Positions 35,991 to 48,177 are shown, counted from the stretch's first letter. The stretch is DNA of 64,000 nucleotides from Syncephalis plumigaleata (GCA_025201365.1 JAIXMF010000002.1:1-64000), one strand, 5' to 3'. The notes: generated by a model from the sequence alone, not told the origin. Translations and numbers: made by a program.

Positions 35991-38068
35991 GATAGCGGCG
36001 AAATTTAATAATGGTAGTAGTAGTAGTAACGGTTAATGAATAAGAAAATAGTAACAACTCGATATGGATATAGTAAACAAGTAAGTATAAAAGATTTTGA
36101 GTGGATGTTATAGCCCAAACGCGTAAATCTATAGTGAATTCGAGGAGGAGTGGTGTAGTGTAGTGGATTTAATGGCGTACTAGAGATGTAATACGTCAAA
36201 GCAGTTTAAATACTATCGAAGGGGAATAAGGCGTACAGTGGTGGTGATTGTAGGTGTAATAGGTGTATATAGAGTGTATAGACGTGTATAGAGAGAGAGA
36301 AGTGTAGAGTGTATATTGAACGTGTATATATGAAGACGTAGAGTGTATATATATGTATCGGGGAGTTTGAGCGTGACAATAATACTTGAAATACCAATAT
36401 GGCAAAGCGAGTGAGTGTATGATTAGAAAAACGAACGAGAGCGGGGGAAATCGTCTCGGTTATATGTAAATTGGTCTTGAAGCGAGCAAATAACAGGTTA
36501 CTCTTCAAATGTCCATCTGCAGAAACGTGGAGGCCGTACAACCTGACCCACGATAGTCCGCATGGTCTATTGCTGCCAAGTGGATAACCGACCATACTTT
36601 CGAAGGAGAGAGAGAGAGAAAGTATGGACAGACTATCCATTTGGAATACACGCGAACAGACGTATGGTTGACTCGCTGACTGACTCGCTGACTGACTGGC
36701 TGGCTGATTGTTGGTGTGTCTATCCACATTAGTTGTTCATATGATCCACCAATTGTAATGGCTGAGCTCGAATGTAGAGATGTGGAAAACAGGATCTAGT
36801 CGAGCAGGTCGGTACCGCATGTTTGTTGGAACGCGCGGATACGGCTGTACATTCGCATGATAGAACACATGAATACTAGTGGTGTAATGAGAAATGCATC
36901 ACATGTATCGTATACCGCACACACTTTGACATAGGCGTACAATAGCTTTCACTCTACAACAATGTGATGTCATTGATGAAGCCTTGCACTCTTTCTCTTT
37001 CTCTTCAGAGAAGAATAAAGTCTTTATTGACATGCGTGCATGCGTGTGTGTGATTGTTTATTGACATGGTAAGTGAAAGTGAGTGAGTGAGTGATATATT
37101 GAACCGCATGTCAATGGTAAAGAACGAGAAGATGATGGTGTAACAATGACGATAATGGCCATATGGTCCATTGAATGGTGATCAAGGGCGCCTGACTCTT
37201 CCCAATTTGTTTATTTGTCAAAGCTAGACTTTTAGTTACCGTGATTTATGAATGATATTGGGTTATCATCCGTTTAGTGCTTCATACTAGACAGAAAAGG
37301 AAATGCGATAATTAATGAATTATGAGCCAAGGCATGATGCTACACCTTGGCAGCTAATGCTAATAACAATGACGACGATGATAATGATGATGATATTCAA
37401 TCAATGTATATGTGTACAGTTTACTGCAAATACCGTTATTCTTCATTGATAGGACAAGCACTGGTTGTAAACGTCTGCAGTTTACGCGAATTATCAGATA
37501 TCTTCGACCTGCATACACAAACGAGTTACAGCTACCTTACTGATTATTTGGCGGGAAACGTTCCAGAGAATGTGTCTACACAAATGGTGTACTACCGGTC
37601 ATATGCATCGTTTACTCACGCGTGGTAGGTATACCATTGATTATCTATTCCTCGTGTGATAGATAGATAGCTGTCCATCCAGTCATTCACTCATCCATGC
37701 TTACTACTAGGCAATGCCACCAGCCTTGTCTGTCATGCGAATGCAGTCAACGGGCAACTATTACCTAAAAGCTTCCAGATCTTTACTATCGTGCCCAATG
37801 TAGTTTCAGCAATTGCTGTAAAACAACCTTCTACCAAGTAATAGAGTGTTATAGTTTGGTCACACTTTATTGACATCTAGGCAGAAGTATAGAAATTGGA
37901 ATTTGCTCAAAGTACAACTCCTTCATAACTAGCGGTTAACTGAATCATCTTTAATGTTAGATAGATAGATATATTGACTAATTAAACAAAATAATAACAC
38001 GTATATAATTTATATGTATGTCATGCTGTCGCATCACTATTAATCCTATTATCGCTGCAGCTTGAATG
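35991..38068. other. Intergenic region between P1 and P2
   Basis: AT-rich with GTGTATA-type repeats (36235-36360), a CTGACTGACTCG repeat near 36672-36700 and a GTGA repeat near 37078. An ORF at 36206-36727 (minus) is upstream leader-like low complexity; another at 37347-37628 (plus) begins with Asp/Asn codon repeats and has no recognised domain. TATA-like sequences upstream of P1 are too common here to single one out. Confidence 0.45.
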
Positions 38069-39373
38069 TTAGCAGCGTTTTCTTCTTGCGGCAAGGTCTT
38101 GTCGCTGAATCATAGCGATGCCACCGGATCGAATGGCGAATTGTTCCTCGCCTGTCATCGTTTGTATTATGTTGGTGAAAAATTCAGTGCGTGGTGTTAT
38201 CGGGTTTGTCTCGCATGATATCGCGGAATCCACGCTGGACACGGGTAAGAGCGGCAATCTGGGAGATGGCGGCGAGTCAGCGATGAACGACTCGTAAAAT
38301 GTGCTCGACAACGGTGAGTGCGCCAAGTGGAAGCCTGGTGCCAATGGTGTCTCGGCAGATAAGTGTGTGCCATACCTCTTGGCGAGATTGCCATCACGTC
38401 GGTTTAGCATCGTCGTCACTCCAATGTTCGTATTGCCATTGCTAACACGAGGATGGCCGCCTGTGCCGCGATAAGAGTCGGCAATGGTGTCCGCAGCCAT
38501 GGAACTGGTCGATGACACGGAATAACGACGTAGTGCGGTCACGCGGTTGACAATGTCTTTATTCGGCGGTGGTAGATGACTTAGTCGACGTGATAGTCGA
38601 CATTCCAACGAATCATGCAACGAATCAACGCTTGCTGGATGGCCATTGTTGCTTGTTGACGTTACCTTGCGTAGTAGTGAGGCACGCTTATTCGCAAGTA
38701 ATCCAGGTTTAGTTCCCACCGCTGTGTTGCATGTGGAATTATTGGGCAGGTAAGCGTGGTCATTGCTATTGCATTTACTACGTCGGGTGTCATCGTTTGG
38801 CGTGACATGTTCGACCGTGCCTATTGACATTTGATGGATTTTACCATCTAGACAAGATGATGACGCTCTCCTTCCCCTTCCTCTTTTACGTGCTTGCGGG
38901 GATACATCGTCATTCTGTATGGTAGCGTCTAGTGGTATTGGTGCCACGAACGAATGAGCCACTGATGGTTCGCGTGACAACGGTGCCGGCGAGGAAGTAT
39001 GTCGTTCCAGCGAGAATAAACATTCCTCGGGCAGTTCAAAACTGACGGATATATGATTTAGACGTTGTACGTGTCGTCGACGCAGCAAACCATTCGGATG
39101 ATTCGATAGAGCATGCACAGATGTGTCGGCTTTGCACAAATCAGTTGAATCTACCGTTGCAGCAATACACGTGATAAAGAAGGTAAATGTACAAGATAAG
39201 TCAAATGCTACGCTTGCATTGTCACAATGTGTATTCATCCGGTCATTCTTACCTTTCACATAGGCACCTGCTGCCAGAAAGGCAACATTATCCGATATGC
39301 TAAGTCGACTGTTCAGGATAGCCTGCGCTAATACAGGGAAGAGCATAATTCTAGTAGTGGTTCTTAAAGCCAT
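38069..39373 (-). CDS. Ser-rich orphan protein (cluster member P2)
   Basis: A 434-codon open frame. The first ATG gives MALRTTTRIMLFPVLAQ; the second, at residue 10 (39346), would start at MLFPVLAQAILNS and aligns with P3 and P4. An optional intron (donor AAAG|GTAAGA near 39253, acceptor ACGGTAG near 39171) would remove a hydrophobic, Cys-containing stretch (FDLSCTFTFFITCIAATV) and keep frame, joining YVKG to DSTDLCKAD. Basophilic sites recur: GRRASS, NKRASLL, SRRLSH, LRRYSV. No known domain. Its head faces P3 across 1.46 kb. Ends at TAA. Confidence 0.7.
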   Translation of the reverse strand: MALRTTTRIMLFPVLAQAILNSRLSISDNVAFLAAGAYVKGKNDRMNTHCDNASVAFDLSCTFTFFITCIAATVDSTDLCKADTSVHALSNHPNGLLRRRHVQRLNHISVSFELPEECLFSLERHTSSPAPLSREPSVAHSFVAPIPLDATIQNDDVSPQARKRGRGRRASSSCLDGKIHQMSIGTVEHVTPNDDTRRSKCNSNDHAYLPNNSTCNTAVGTKPGLLANKRASLLRKVTSTSNNGHPASVDSLHDSLECRLSRRLSHLPPPNKDIVNRVTALRRYSVSSTSSMAADTIADSYRGTGGHPRVSNGNTNIGVTTMLNRRDGNLAKRYGTHLSAETPLAPGFHLAHSPLSSTFYESFIADSPPSPRLPLLPVSSVDSAISCETNPITPRTEFFTNIIQTMTGEEQFAIRSGGIAMIQRQDLAARRKRC

Positions 39374-40829
39374 AGAATATGTGTTGCTGTTGTTGCTGTT
39401 GTTGTTATTGTTGTTGTTGTTGTCGTAAGATAGAGTTAATTTGTAGTACTGTGATGCTGTATTTCACTACTATGTTTTGTAGCTACAATAAGCGATGCGT
39501 TTGTAAGTGAATCGATGCTTGAAATGGTTATTGCCGTGGCTGTTGTTTATAATTCTTTTCGGAAGACGTAGCTATATGTGTAATGGTATAAGTTAACAAG
39601 AAAAGTTTAGTGCCAGCACTACAGTGATTTGGTTAGAACAGGTCCCGGAATGGCGAAGGAGCAGTAAGGCAGAATTGCGACTCGCGATATCGGCGCTTCA
39701 GAGTTTTTAAACTAGATCTTGTAAACCATTAATTAAAAAAGCGGTCTTTTTATCCACGGGGCATGTGGTGAAACAGCTATTAACAAGTTTCTTAATTGGG
39801 CTAATCACGCATCTACAAGTTAAAACACAATTTGCAAACACAGTATGGCATCCATCTTGTGGGGTCTGCCAAGGTCTATAAATATATACATTAATAGTAA
39901 GTAAGATCGTTGTAATTACACTAGTAGAATGGCATCATTTAGCATTAATTGATGTTTGTATACATTTTGCCATTGCCGCAACTGTTGGTGAACACAACGT
40001 GTATTATCGATGTTCAAGTGTTACATCATAAACATATGGCCATTGTTCTATCCTCTACATGTGTAGCATTCCCCTTCCTTCTTTTTTGAAACAATCAATC
40101 CTTCGATATCGGCAGTCACTCTTCATTTCGTACGAGTTGAAAGTGAACTGCTGATATACGTTCATCTATGTCATCTAGTAGTACACTCGATAATGATGCG
40201 AATATTGCGTGTCTGAATTGATTGTTTCATTCATTTCTTGCAATCCATCCTCTTTATATTCAATTACAGTGTTAAAGCATGAAGCCACTGAAACTGTCGC
40301 ATTTAGATTGTTGCCTGATGTAAAAAAGTCGCTTTTTACTATGACTTGATACGCACAATACATATGAGCAAATGAATCAGTTGACTGATCATGGCTAACC
40401 ATCATGATAATGACACCATTTAAACAATGTCCCCAAATCGTTTCAGTAATGTATCCGTTCGAATAACTGCTTCGAAACACCGTTTTGAGCTGCATGACTA
40501 TTGATCCTTAATAAATCCTATTTACTCGTGGAATAACGGAAGTATTATATGTTCTCGCCAACACACGCCCACGCACCCCACGCACAAGCATCTCGTACGA
40601 TAGAAGCTTTCCTCCTCTATCCAGCCTCATTGCCACATTGTACGTTTCATTATTGCCACTGCGGTGTTGTCCGTCTACTCCTATTCTGCTACTGGTTAGC
40701 AGTGACTGTTCCCTATCATTCTCCATTACAATCTCGTTAACGTTGAACCAACCGCTGGCGGTAACCTATTCTGTTTCTTATCCCATCGCATCTCACCTCA
40801 TCTCATATAGACGCTCACTGTTAAATGAA
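39374..40829. other. Divergent spacer between P2 and P3
   Basis: A TTG-type triplet run (39379-39423) lies just before P2. A minus-strand ATG-initiated ORF at 40175-40495 (106 residues, no recognised domain) is the only candidate gene and is unsupported. The region probably carries both promoters of the P2/P3 pair. Confidence 0.4.
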
Positions 40830-41477
40830 ATGCGGTTTGCTACCTTTACCCGCGCTGTACGCGTTCACATTCATCACATTGACAGCAAATGTGAATTGCT
40901 GAACATTCATGCTAAAAAGTCACATACTAGATCGACTAAAGAATGTATCGACGAGGGACATGAAATACCAAGCAAGAAATCGATGTTTCTCAATAAGCGA
41001 CGACTTGGTCGTTCGCTGTACAATCTGGTGCATGCTCTCAAGTCAGACCTATTTAAACAGTCCTCAGTTGACGATAACCCTATAGGATGGCATTGCAGCG
41101 TAGAATCCGATAAAGTCCGAATGCGTAATACGTTCGATGGCGCTAGCAATTGGATACCGCCCAACTTCTTCCATGACCGTCCACGATCCTCTTTATGCGT
41201 GAGACCCTTGTCTTATCAAGCATCGATTAGCGACTTTTCCTCCTCATCTGATATTAGTAAAAAATCATCAAGGTCTTCCTATTTACGGCATTCTTCTAAG
41301 CCATCATGGTCGTCGGACGACACGATCATTACATCGTGCCCGAATGATGGCATAACAACACGGCTAATAGATCGGAAGCAATCTAGTTTACAAGAACTTG
41401 ACATCAAGGCTCAGACCAAGCGTAAACTTCGTCGATTTACATTTGCCGGTCCCACATATTCACGTTTGAATGTGTGA
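40830..41477 (+). CDS. Small orphan protein (cluster member P3)
   Basis: 215 codons from the first in-frame ATG at 40830; the open frame extends upstream but without ATG. It begins MRFATFTRAVRVHI, has a basic middle (FLNKRRLGRSLYNLVHALKS), a Ser-rich stretch (SDFSSSSDISKKSSRSS) and a C-terminus KLRRFTFAGPTYSRLNV that contains an R-R-F-T site. No known domain, no introns, ends at TGA. Same strand as P4 and 983 bp upstream of it. Confidence 0.6.
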   Translation: MRFATFTRAVRVHIHHIDSKCELLNIHAKKSHTRSTKECIDEGHEIPSKKSMFLNKRRLGRSLYNLVHALKSDLFKQSSVDDNPIGWHCSVESDKVRMRNTFDGASNWIPPNFFHDRPRSSLCVRPLSYQASISDFSSSSDISKKSSRSSYLRHSSKPSWSSDDTIITSCPNDGITTRLIDRKQSSLQELDIKAQTKRKLRRFTFAGPTYSRLNV

Positions 41478-42460
41478 TGTCATGCTAACCACTTTGCATC
41501 TTGCATGTTGTTGTTGTTGCTGTTGTTTTTTATTGATATCATTCCTATAACATTAGAAATAAACAATGCTATTATCGCATCGCATGCGAAAGCCAAAACA
41601 AAACCACCACAGCAAATGGAAAAGTCTCACCTCTTCTGTCTGCATTATTAATATCGAGGGGGGCCCACTATTTGTTTGTTCATCCGCCTTGTATGAATAA
41701 CTACGCTAGACTACGCTGTAACATTATAGCACACACGTGTATCAAGATTTCCTACCTTGACTTGTCGTGCATTGTTCATCTTGTAATATTCTCTCTCGTT
41801 CACTAGCTCGCTCTTTTTTCATTCATTGATTTGCTACACTATCATACACCTAGTCAATAGCTAGTAGCTCGTTTAATGGTAGATCGTTAAATCATGAATA
41901 CGTAAAAGGAATGACTATTACCAAATTGTCTAGTGTTTAATTGATTTTATTCGTGTGCATACACATGTATTATACGCATGGTGCTGATAATGATGTGCTA
42001 ACCTGTACCGCATGTTCAATAAACCTTCCCTCTAGTCTACAGTCATTATAGGATCAGTTTTCCATATACCCACACTTTTCTCCACTATTATCGTTGCTTA
42101 TATTCACATAAAACAGACGCGTCACCGTATATAGAATGATAAACGGGAACAATTGGAGTGAATGCTATAAGCCGTTTTTGTCATACAACGACCTGATTCT
42201 ACTGGCCTTGAACCGATTATCAGAGTGGGGGCAGCTAGCCTTGACTTTACAACTTTGCCATAAAAACTCCGCCGCTCAACAGTATTCTGTCATCAAACTC
42301 ACCACTGTGTGTATTCCCTACTTGCATGTTATCTCGAGTGCATTCTTCCAGCCATCCATACTCTTCATTAATTCAATCTTACGTATTGCCACAAAATATA
42401 ACCGTTTCACTTGATTGAAAGAAAGAAAGAAAGTAAAAAGTAATAGTAAAAGCGAGCATC
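41478..42460. other. Spacer between P3 and P4
   Basis: AT-rich, with a GTTGTTGCT run near 41508 and a GAAA run (42417-42431) ending 29 bp before the P4 ATG. An ORF at 42136-42414 is probably leader sequence. No gene supported. Confidence 0.45.
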
Positions 42461-43135
42461 ATGCTATTCGCCGATTTCACACAAGCAGCTGTAACGACAA
42501 TGCGTCTGCAGGGGGATGGTCACAGCAGCAGTAATGTGATCAACTCGCATCGTCGAGCGATTTCAGTATCCAAACCGTTGCAACATATGAAAGCATTCTG
42601 GAAGCGACACATTCAAAAGCCTGCATCCGATGGTACCGGGCAGTTACTACGTAAAACCAAGAGCTCATCGCTATTCCGTAGCTCGGTTATTTTCATGTCG
42701 GACATCGTTTCTCCTTTGTCAGCGGAAGGCCAGTTCTTTGCATCGAATAAACGGCAAACTTGCAAGGATGATGAGCTGGATCTACCCTATGAGAGACTTG
42801 CTACGTTTGACACGGACGACATCAAGAAACGAGACTACGTCGATGTACTCGGTATCATGAATGACACCAACAAGCAATCAGATTTACTGGATAATCCACG
42901 AAAACACCGCCCTTCTTCCATGCCGTCATCGTGTAGCGAGATTAATCCCACGATGTTACAATCAATATTGGAAACGAAAGGAATATTGGAGATGTCGACT
43001 GCTTTGCAGCTAACACAGTATGCACAATTGGACGATTGTAAATATCAGCCACGTCCATTCTCGATATTGTCTATTCATCCGCAACATACGGAATTGAATA
43101 ACGCATATCAGTCATCCCAATTGCTATCACTATGA
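42461..43135 (+). CDS. Small orphan protein (cluster member P4)
   Basis: 224 codons, intronless. It begins MLFADFTQAAVTTMRL, carries SHRRAISVSKP (basophilic site), a Lys/Ser patch (LLRKTKSSSLFRSS) and a C-terminal hydrophobic-polar tail ending SSQLLSL. No known domain. Its N-terminal ten residues resemble those of P2 and P3. Ends at TGA. Confidence 0.65.
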   Translation: MLFADFTQAAVTTMRLQGDGHSSSNVINSHRRAISVSKPLQHMKAFWKRHIQKPASDGTGQLLRKTKSSSLFRSSVIFMSDIVSPLSAEGQFFASNKRQTCKDDELDLPYERLATFDTDDIKKRDYVDVLGIMNDTNKQSDLLDNPRKHRPSSMPSSCSEINPTMLQSILETKGILEMSTALQLTQYAQLDDCKYQPRPFSILSIHPQHTELNNAYQSSQLLSL

Positions 43136-43337
43136 GTATTTATCATCTTTTCTTAATTTATGTATTGAATAAACATTTGCAGTATATTACAAGCTATCCC
43201 TCCGTTGATGAATGGTAAACCTAATCGATATAACTTTTCACACTTGTCATCATTCAAAACTCGTAAGTGAATACGACACGAAATTGCACATATCACTTTA
43301 TTAAAGTAATAGAGAGAGAGAGAGCAAGCGTGCTACT

Positions 43338-44993
43338 TTAGATCTTAGCACCAAGGAATTGAGCCACCTTAATCGATTGCTTCATACCGAGATCCGTCAT
43401 AATTTCCTCGGAACCACCGGGAATGGCGTAGGCACGCACCTCACGATACAAGCGTTCAATCTTACCTCCCTGACCACCACGCGTGTAAGCGAGACCACCA
43501 AAGATTTGAGCGGCCTCACGAGCGCAGAACTCGAATGTTTGCGTGGCTTGCACCTTTAGCAAGGCAATAGGACCGCCAAGCTTAATCATGGCTTCATTAT
43601 GCGACATTACTTTGCTCTGATACAGCAGTTGCTCCATCCACGAATGAGTCGCCTCAATACGACGCGCCATATCGGCCAATTTATGACGAATAACTTGGTG
43701 CTCGATTAGCTTGCGACCAAATGTTTCACGCTTGCTAGCATACTTGATTGATTCCTCGAGACAGACACGAGCAAATCGTGTAGATTGAACACAGATCGAC
43801 ATACGCTCATGGTTGAAGTTTACATGATATACTTGAAGCCCTTGTCTTGTTTACCGATCAGATTCGATTTTGGCACTTTAACATCCTCGAATGTAATGTA
43901 CGCGGTACCGGATGACCATACACCGGAGCATTGCATTTGACGTGTCTTGACACCAGGCATCGTACGCTCGATGAGTAGAAGCGAGAGACCACCCATACCT
44001 TCACCACCTGTACGTACGGCTACGGTAAAGTAATCGGCAAACACCATTGGTGATCCACTTCTTCTCGCCATTCACAATAAATACTCGCCATCAGGTGTCT
44101 CCTTGGCTTCGCAACGTAGACTGGCCACATCACTTCCGCGTATGGTTCAGTAATGGCAAGACAGATGGTTTTATGACCGGAGAGTACATCCGGCACGATA
44201 CGCTGCTTCAATTCGTTCGAGGCGAAGAGTAGCACCGGTGGCAAGCCAATGCCGAAGCCACCACAAATACCCCAGAGTACACCGCCAGAGCCACAGCGAC
44301 ATACTTCGTCACCAATGATAAACTCGTGGAAGATATCAACTCATCCAGTGGGACACCGAAGATGTTGTCGATCTTCATAAATTCAACCGGTAGTTCGCCG
44401 CAAATACCCGCCATAATACCGACTTCAGCGCACTTTACAAAGAGTGCACGAGGAACTTGCTTCGCCTCGTCCCATTCATCGCAGTATGGCATAATTTCGC
44501 GTTCTACGAATTCACGCATACGTGCACGGAATCGACGATGCGAGTCGTTGTAGTAAGGACTGTCCCACCTTGATACCAGGCAGGATCACCGAAGGATTAA
44601 ATCGCCGAATGGCTCCCTAAGGTCCTCGACTTCTTTCTCCGTCGTAGCAGCGGCACTCGTTTCTTGTTGTTGCGGTGGACTACCCGCTTCGCCGACATAC
44701 AAACTAGGCCGTATTTCTCTAATATGCCAGCGTTGTGGAAGGCATCAAATTGCTTGGTGGCATCGGTTCCTGCAACATTCATGATAACCTACGCGTGATA
44801 CACATATATTTATATCTGTATTAATACACCAACTATGTCTACACAGCTATTATCCTACTTACTTTACGCCCACCTGGATGTTCATTTAGGAACTTGGTAA
44901 CATCGTACACTTTACCGTGAATAATCACCCAACAGTCATTCTCTGACGTGTGATTAGCAACTTCTTGCTCGGTGTAATATTTAGTTCAGACAT
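43338..44993 (-). CDS. Cytochrome b5-acyl-CoA dehydrogenase fusion (copy 1)
   Basis: N-terminal cytochrome b5 domain: [39 protein letters not shown] and after one intron (44789-44862) [19 protein letters not shown]; the HPGG heme ligand motif is present. A linker rich in Gln/Ala leads to an [93 protein letters not shown] and [20 protein letters not shown] with a tail QFLGAKI. The layout matches fungal b5-ACADs of fatty-acid oxidation. At least six frame breaks exist; against copy 2 those I could compare are short losses (for example at 43837, 44043, 44080, 44136, 44338). Assembly error or a decaying paralogue. Confidence 0.85.
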
Positions 44994-46238
44994 CTTTGCA
45001 ATATAAACAAGTAATAATAGTTATAAGAAAAGGTTCAAGAATAAGGTAGCATAGTTGAATAGCAAACAAATAGCAAGTTCGGCAAATGATAACCGATTGT
45101 CGTTGTAAACATCATTTTATCCACGTGCTTACGAATAACAACGACTTGCCCCTTCCCCTTTTCAATATATATTTACACTGCATGTCAGGCAAAGCGTAAT
45201 ACTCTAGTCTGTGTATCTTCAACATCTCAATAACATTATGATGCGATGCATACGTAATAGCTAGTAGAGATAGTCAACATATCAATGCTTGATATTATAC
45301 AATGTTAAACTATTCATCCCATCTGTTTAGTATCTAATGACCATTAACATAGTACGACTAGTTAAAGCATATCGTTAAATGCACCAGCTCTATTTCTAGA
45401 AGCAGTAGACGAGACTGGCTTGCATGTAACAATGTCAAAGTACCTACACCGTGTTACACGTCATTGGTTAGACGAAGCAAAGGTTTCCATTTGGTTTCAA
45501 GGACACATTATCCACGAAAGCATATCCAACAGAAATAAAGAAACCTTTGCATATCAAAACTAACATATACATATTGTAAACAATCTATTTAATAGAATAA
45601 TCATTACCGCTATTGTTATATGAGATAGTATCAAATGTTACAAGTTAAACAAACAAGTGATATTGTTTACAAATCAGTTTAAGCTAGTATAAAGGCCCGC
45701 TCACTGTTGGCTTGCATGTGAATTACCATTTTAGTAGATGTTCAACTAAGAATTTAACAATTATATTACACGGATGGCGTCGCCATTGAAATCAACAAAA
45801 GCAAATGAGAGAGAAAACATACACACACATTTTTCTATTGCCGCCATTTTCCTTCATCATATCAAGGCCGTTACTTCCAGAGCAGTCTCTCGCTTCTCAT
45901 TCCGCTTAGCTTCAAGATTAGTCCTTCGTTCTATATGCATGCATTATCTTCTATGTTTATTGTCCAAGTTATATATTCACACAAAGGTTTCAATACTGCT
46001 ATTAAGAAGTTGGTTTCTGGCGTCTAATAATTCCCATTGGTTTGGCTCGGCTTTTTCCTACATTCCTCGCGTGTAAGCGGCGAAGCATTGAATATTCATT
46101 TTTCTTCTTTCCTTCTTAGCCCGCGAAGAATACCTCAGTGTACCCGGCTGGCTCTGGGTAATAATTGTCTTTATCGTTCTACTCTGTCGCTATCTATTTG
46201 CATTATTGTATGGTCACTTCGAGGAAAGAAAAGGTAGC
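44994..46238. other. Divergent spacer (ACAD copy 1 / SSH4)
   Basis: AT-rich, no gene supported. A TATAAA at 45688-45693 and a likely leader intron (GTGTAAGCGG near 46070 to TTCTTAG near 46119) suggest the SSH4 transcript starts about 0.5 kb upstream of its ATG. An ORF at 45774-46076 would be leader. Confidence 0.45.
45688..45693 (+). promoter_or_regulatory. TATA box candidate for SSH4
   Basis: TATAAA followed by GGCCCGC, in an otherwise non-coding spacer. Confidence 0.35.
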
Positions 46239-48036
46239 ATGCCACTACGGAGAAACGCTCTATCAAGCATAGCACGAACTATACTCGCGCAACAACATTG
46301 CTTGTTGTTATCGCTTCTCTATGGCATTCTTGTTGTACAACAGCTGTATCAGTGGCAAGTACACGCACAAACCACTAGTCCAACATCCACGTCTACCACA
46401 ACCACGGTAAGCAGTACAATTAGTCAGGTAACGCCGACCTCCACACCCAACGTGATTGCTGTAAAAGATGGTCAAACAACGCAGGAAGGAACCGCCCCCA
46501 CTTATATTATTGTTGGTGTAGCTTTAATCATCGTCTTTATCATTATGTTTTGTATCGGTGCCAACTGGTTGTCACGCCGTAGGAATCGAAAGCTATTCAC
46601 CTCGGCTCTAAAATCGTTCGATGAGCCAGATCCCGTCGGATACGTGGATACAATGGCGAATTGGACGAATGCACAGCTCTCGGCGTATACGACCGCTCGA
46701 ACATTTCTCAAGGAGAATCCGACGCAATACAATAGGCGTGATGTTACACCCGAGGAACAAGAGCTGATCGACGAGCAAGGTGTAGCCGCGTGGAAGTTTG
46801 TAGTACCGCAACTGAATGAAGCAAGTCGTAGAGTACGAGCAGAGGATACCGTGCCATTGTCGGCGTATGTACATCAAGGCACGGATATATCGTTTAATTG
46901 GCAGTCGCCACCAGGGAGTATGGAGGAGGGAGGCGACACTTCTAGTGCAAAGATAACCACGCCATTGCTATTACAAACGAACATGCCGATACCGCATAAT
47001 CGTAGTATTTGCTACTTTGAAGTGAAACTGGCGGAGAAACCGGCATCAACTGAAGTAGGCATTGGTGTGACTACGCGACCCTATCCTGATTGGCGTATGC
47101 CAGGTAAGCTAATATTGCTGTCGATATCTAATCACATTGCTTTATTGATGAATGAATGAAACAGGATTTCATACACTATCTGCGGGATATCTAGCCAATG
47201 AAGGCCTATTGCATGTTAATAATCCTTTGAAGGACGCGAGTATGGCGGTGCATTCTTTGAAGGCGATGTCATTGGTGTTTGTATAAATACACGAGCAGGC
47301 GGTGTGCTATTTACGCGGAATGGTGTACAATTAGAGGCAGCAAGTACGGGCATGACATTCGACTTGTATCCCGCGGTAGCCGCTAATGGACCGTGTACAC
47401 TTGAAGTCAACTTTGGTCAATCAGGATTCGTATTTCTCGAGGCTAACATACATCGATGGGGATTTGCATCGGTCATGGAGACAGCGGCTCAAGCACCACC
47501 GGCTTATGGCTCGGAACGTGGCTCCATCCTACTGAAACAGCACCAAGTCAACGTAGTCATTATTCACCATCAACTGGTAACAACAATGCTAATGGTAATG
47601 GTGTAGTACGATCTCCATCTAATCATCCTGGGTATCTACCTCTTCATTGGGATCAACTGCACGTACAGGTCGTTACTTGTCAGCTAGCACTACACCTGAA
47701 GTACCATCACCATTACGTGATCCACTCTACACGGCTAGTTACAGTAATACGCTGTTAACGACACCGGCCATAACTAACACGACAGCGCCATCTTCATCGT
47801 CGACTAGTACTAATAATACATCAGGTGCACCACCTCCACCCTATATGGTTAATCAGCCAGCATATCAAGCAATTATTGAACAGAATTCCATGAGTAATAG
47901 TAGTAGTCAACAGCGGAACTCGTCCAACGATATCACTATTGTAATAAGCGAGGATAATCAAAATGTACTATCCTCGTCACCAGCAACAGCAACAGCAACA
48001 GCAACATTATCAATATCATCTCCCGTATCATCTTGA
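46239..48036 (+). CDS. SSH4: SPRY-domain Rsp5 adaptor (Ssh4/Ear1-like)
   Basis: First in-frame ATG is 46239 (MPLRRNAL). A signal-anchor segment (HCLLLSLLYGILVVQQL) and a TM (TYIIVGVALIIVFIIMFCIG) are followed by VTPEEQELIDEQGVAAWKFV, CYFEVKLAEKPASTEVGIGV, TTRPYPDWRMPG, an intron, GDVIGVCINTRAGGVLFTRN, ANGPCTLEVNFGQSGFVFLE and YGSERGSILL: the Ssh4/Ear1 SPRY. Two PPxY motifs (APPAYG and PPPYMV) would bind Rsp5 WW domains, directing ubiquitination and endosomal sorting of cargo. Frame breaks at about 47238, 47530 and 47650 fit missing bases. Ends at TGA. Confidence 0.9.
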
Positions 48037-48177
48037 TTTAGTTAACATCGTTCTTTTTTGTGTTATTAAAATCGTATTTTTATTTACTATATCTTCTAAG
48101 TGAGTGAAATGGAAATATGCTTTGTGCAGTGATTCAAGTAATAATATATATAAATGTACATGTGCATGTACGCGTGA

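Noticed and set aside
36206-36727. 173-codon minus ORF upstream of P1
   Set aside because: Built on CTGACTGACT and TGTATA repeats; more likely P1 leader or promoter.
40638-40829. Longer form of P3
   Set aside because: The upstream open frame has no ATG; the first ATG is 40830. The same applies to SSH4 (46206), the zinc-finger gene (21998) and MIM1 (49038).
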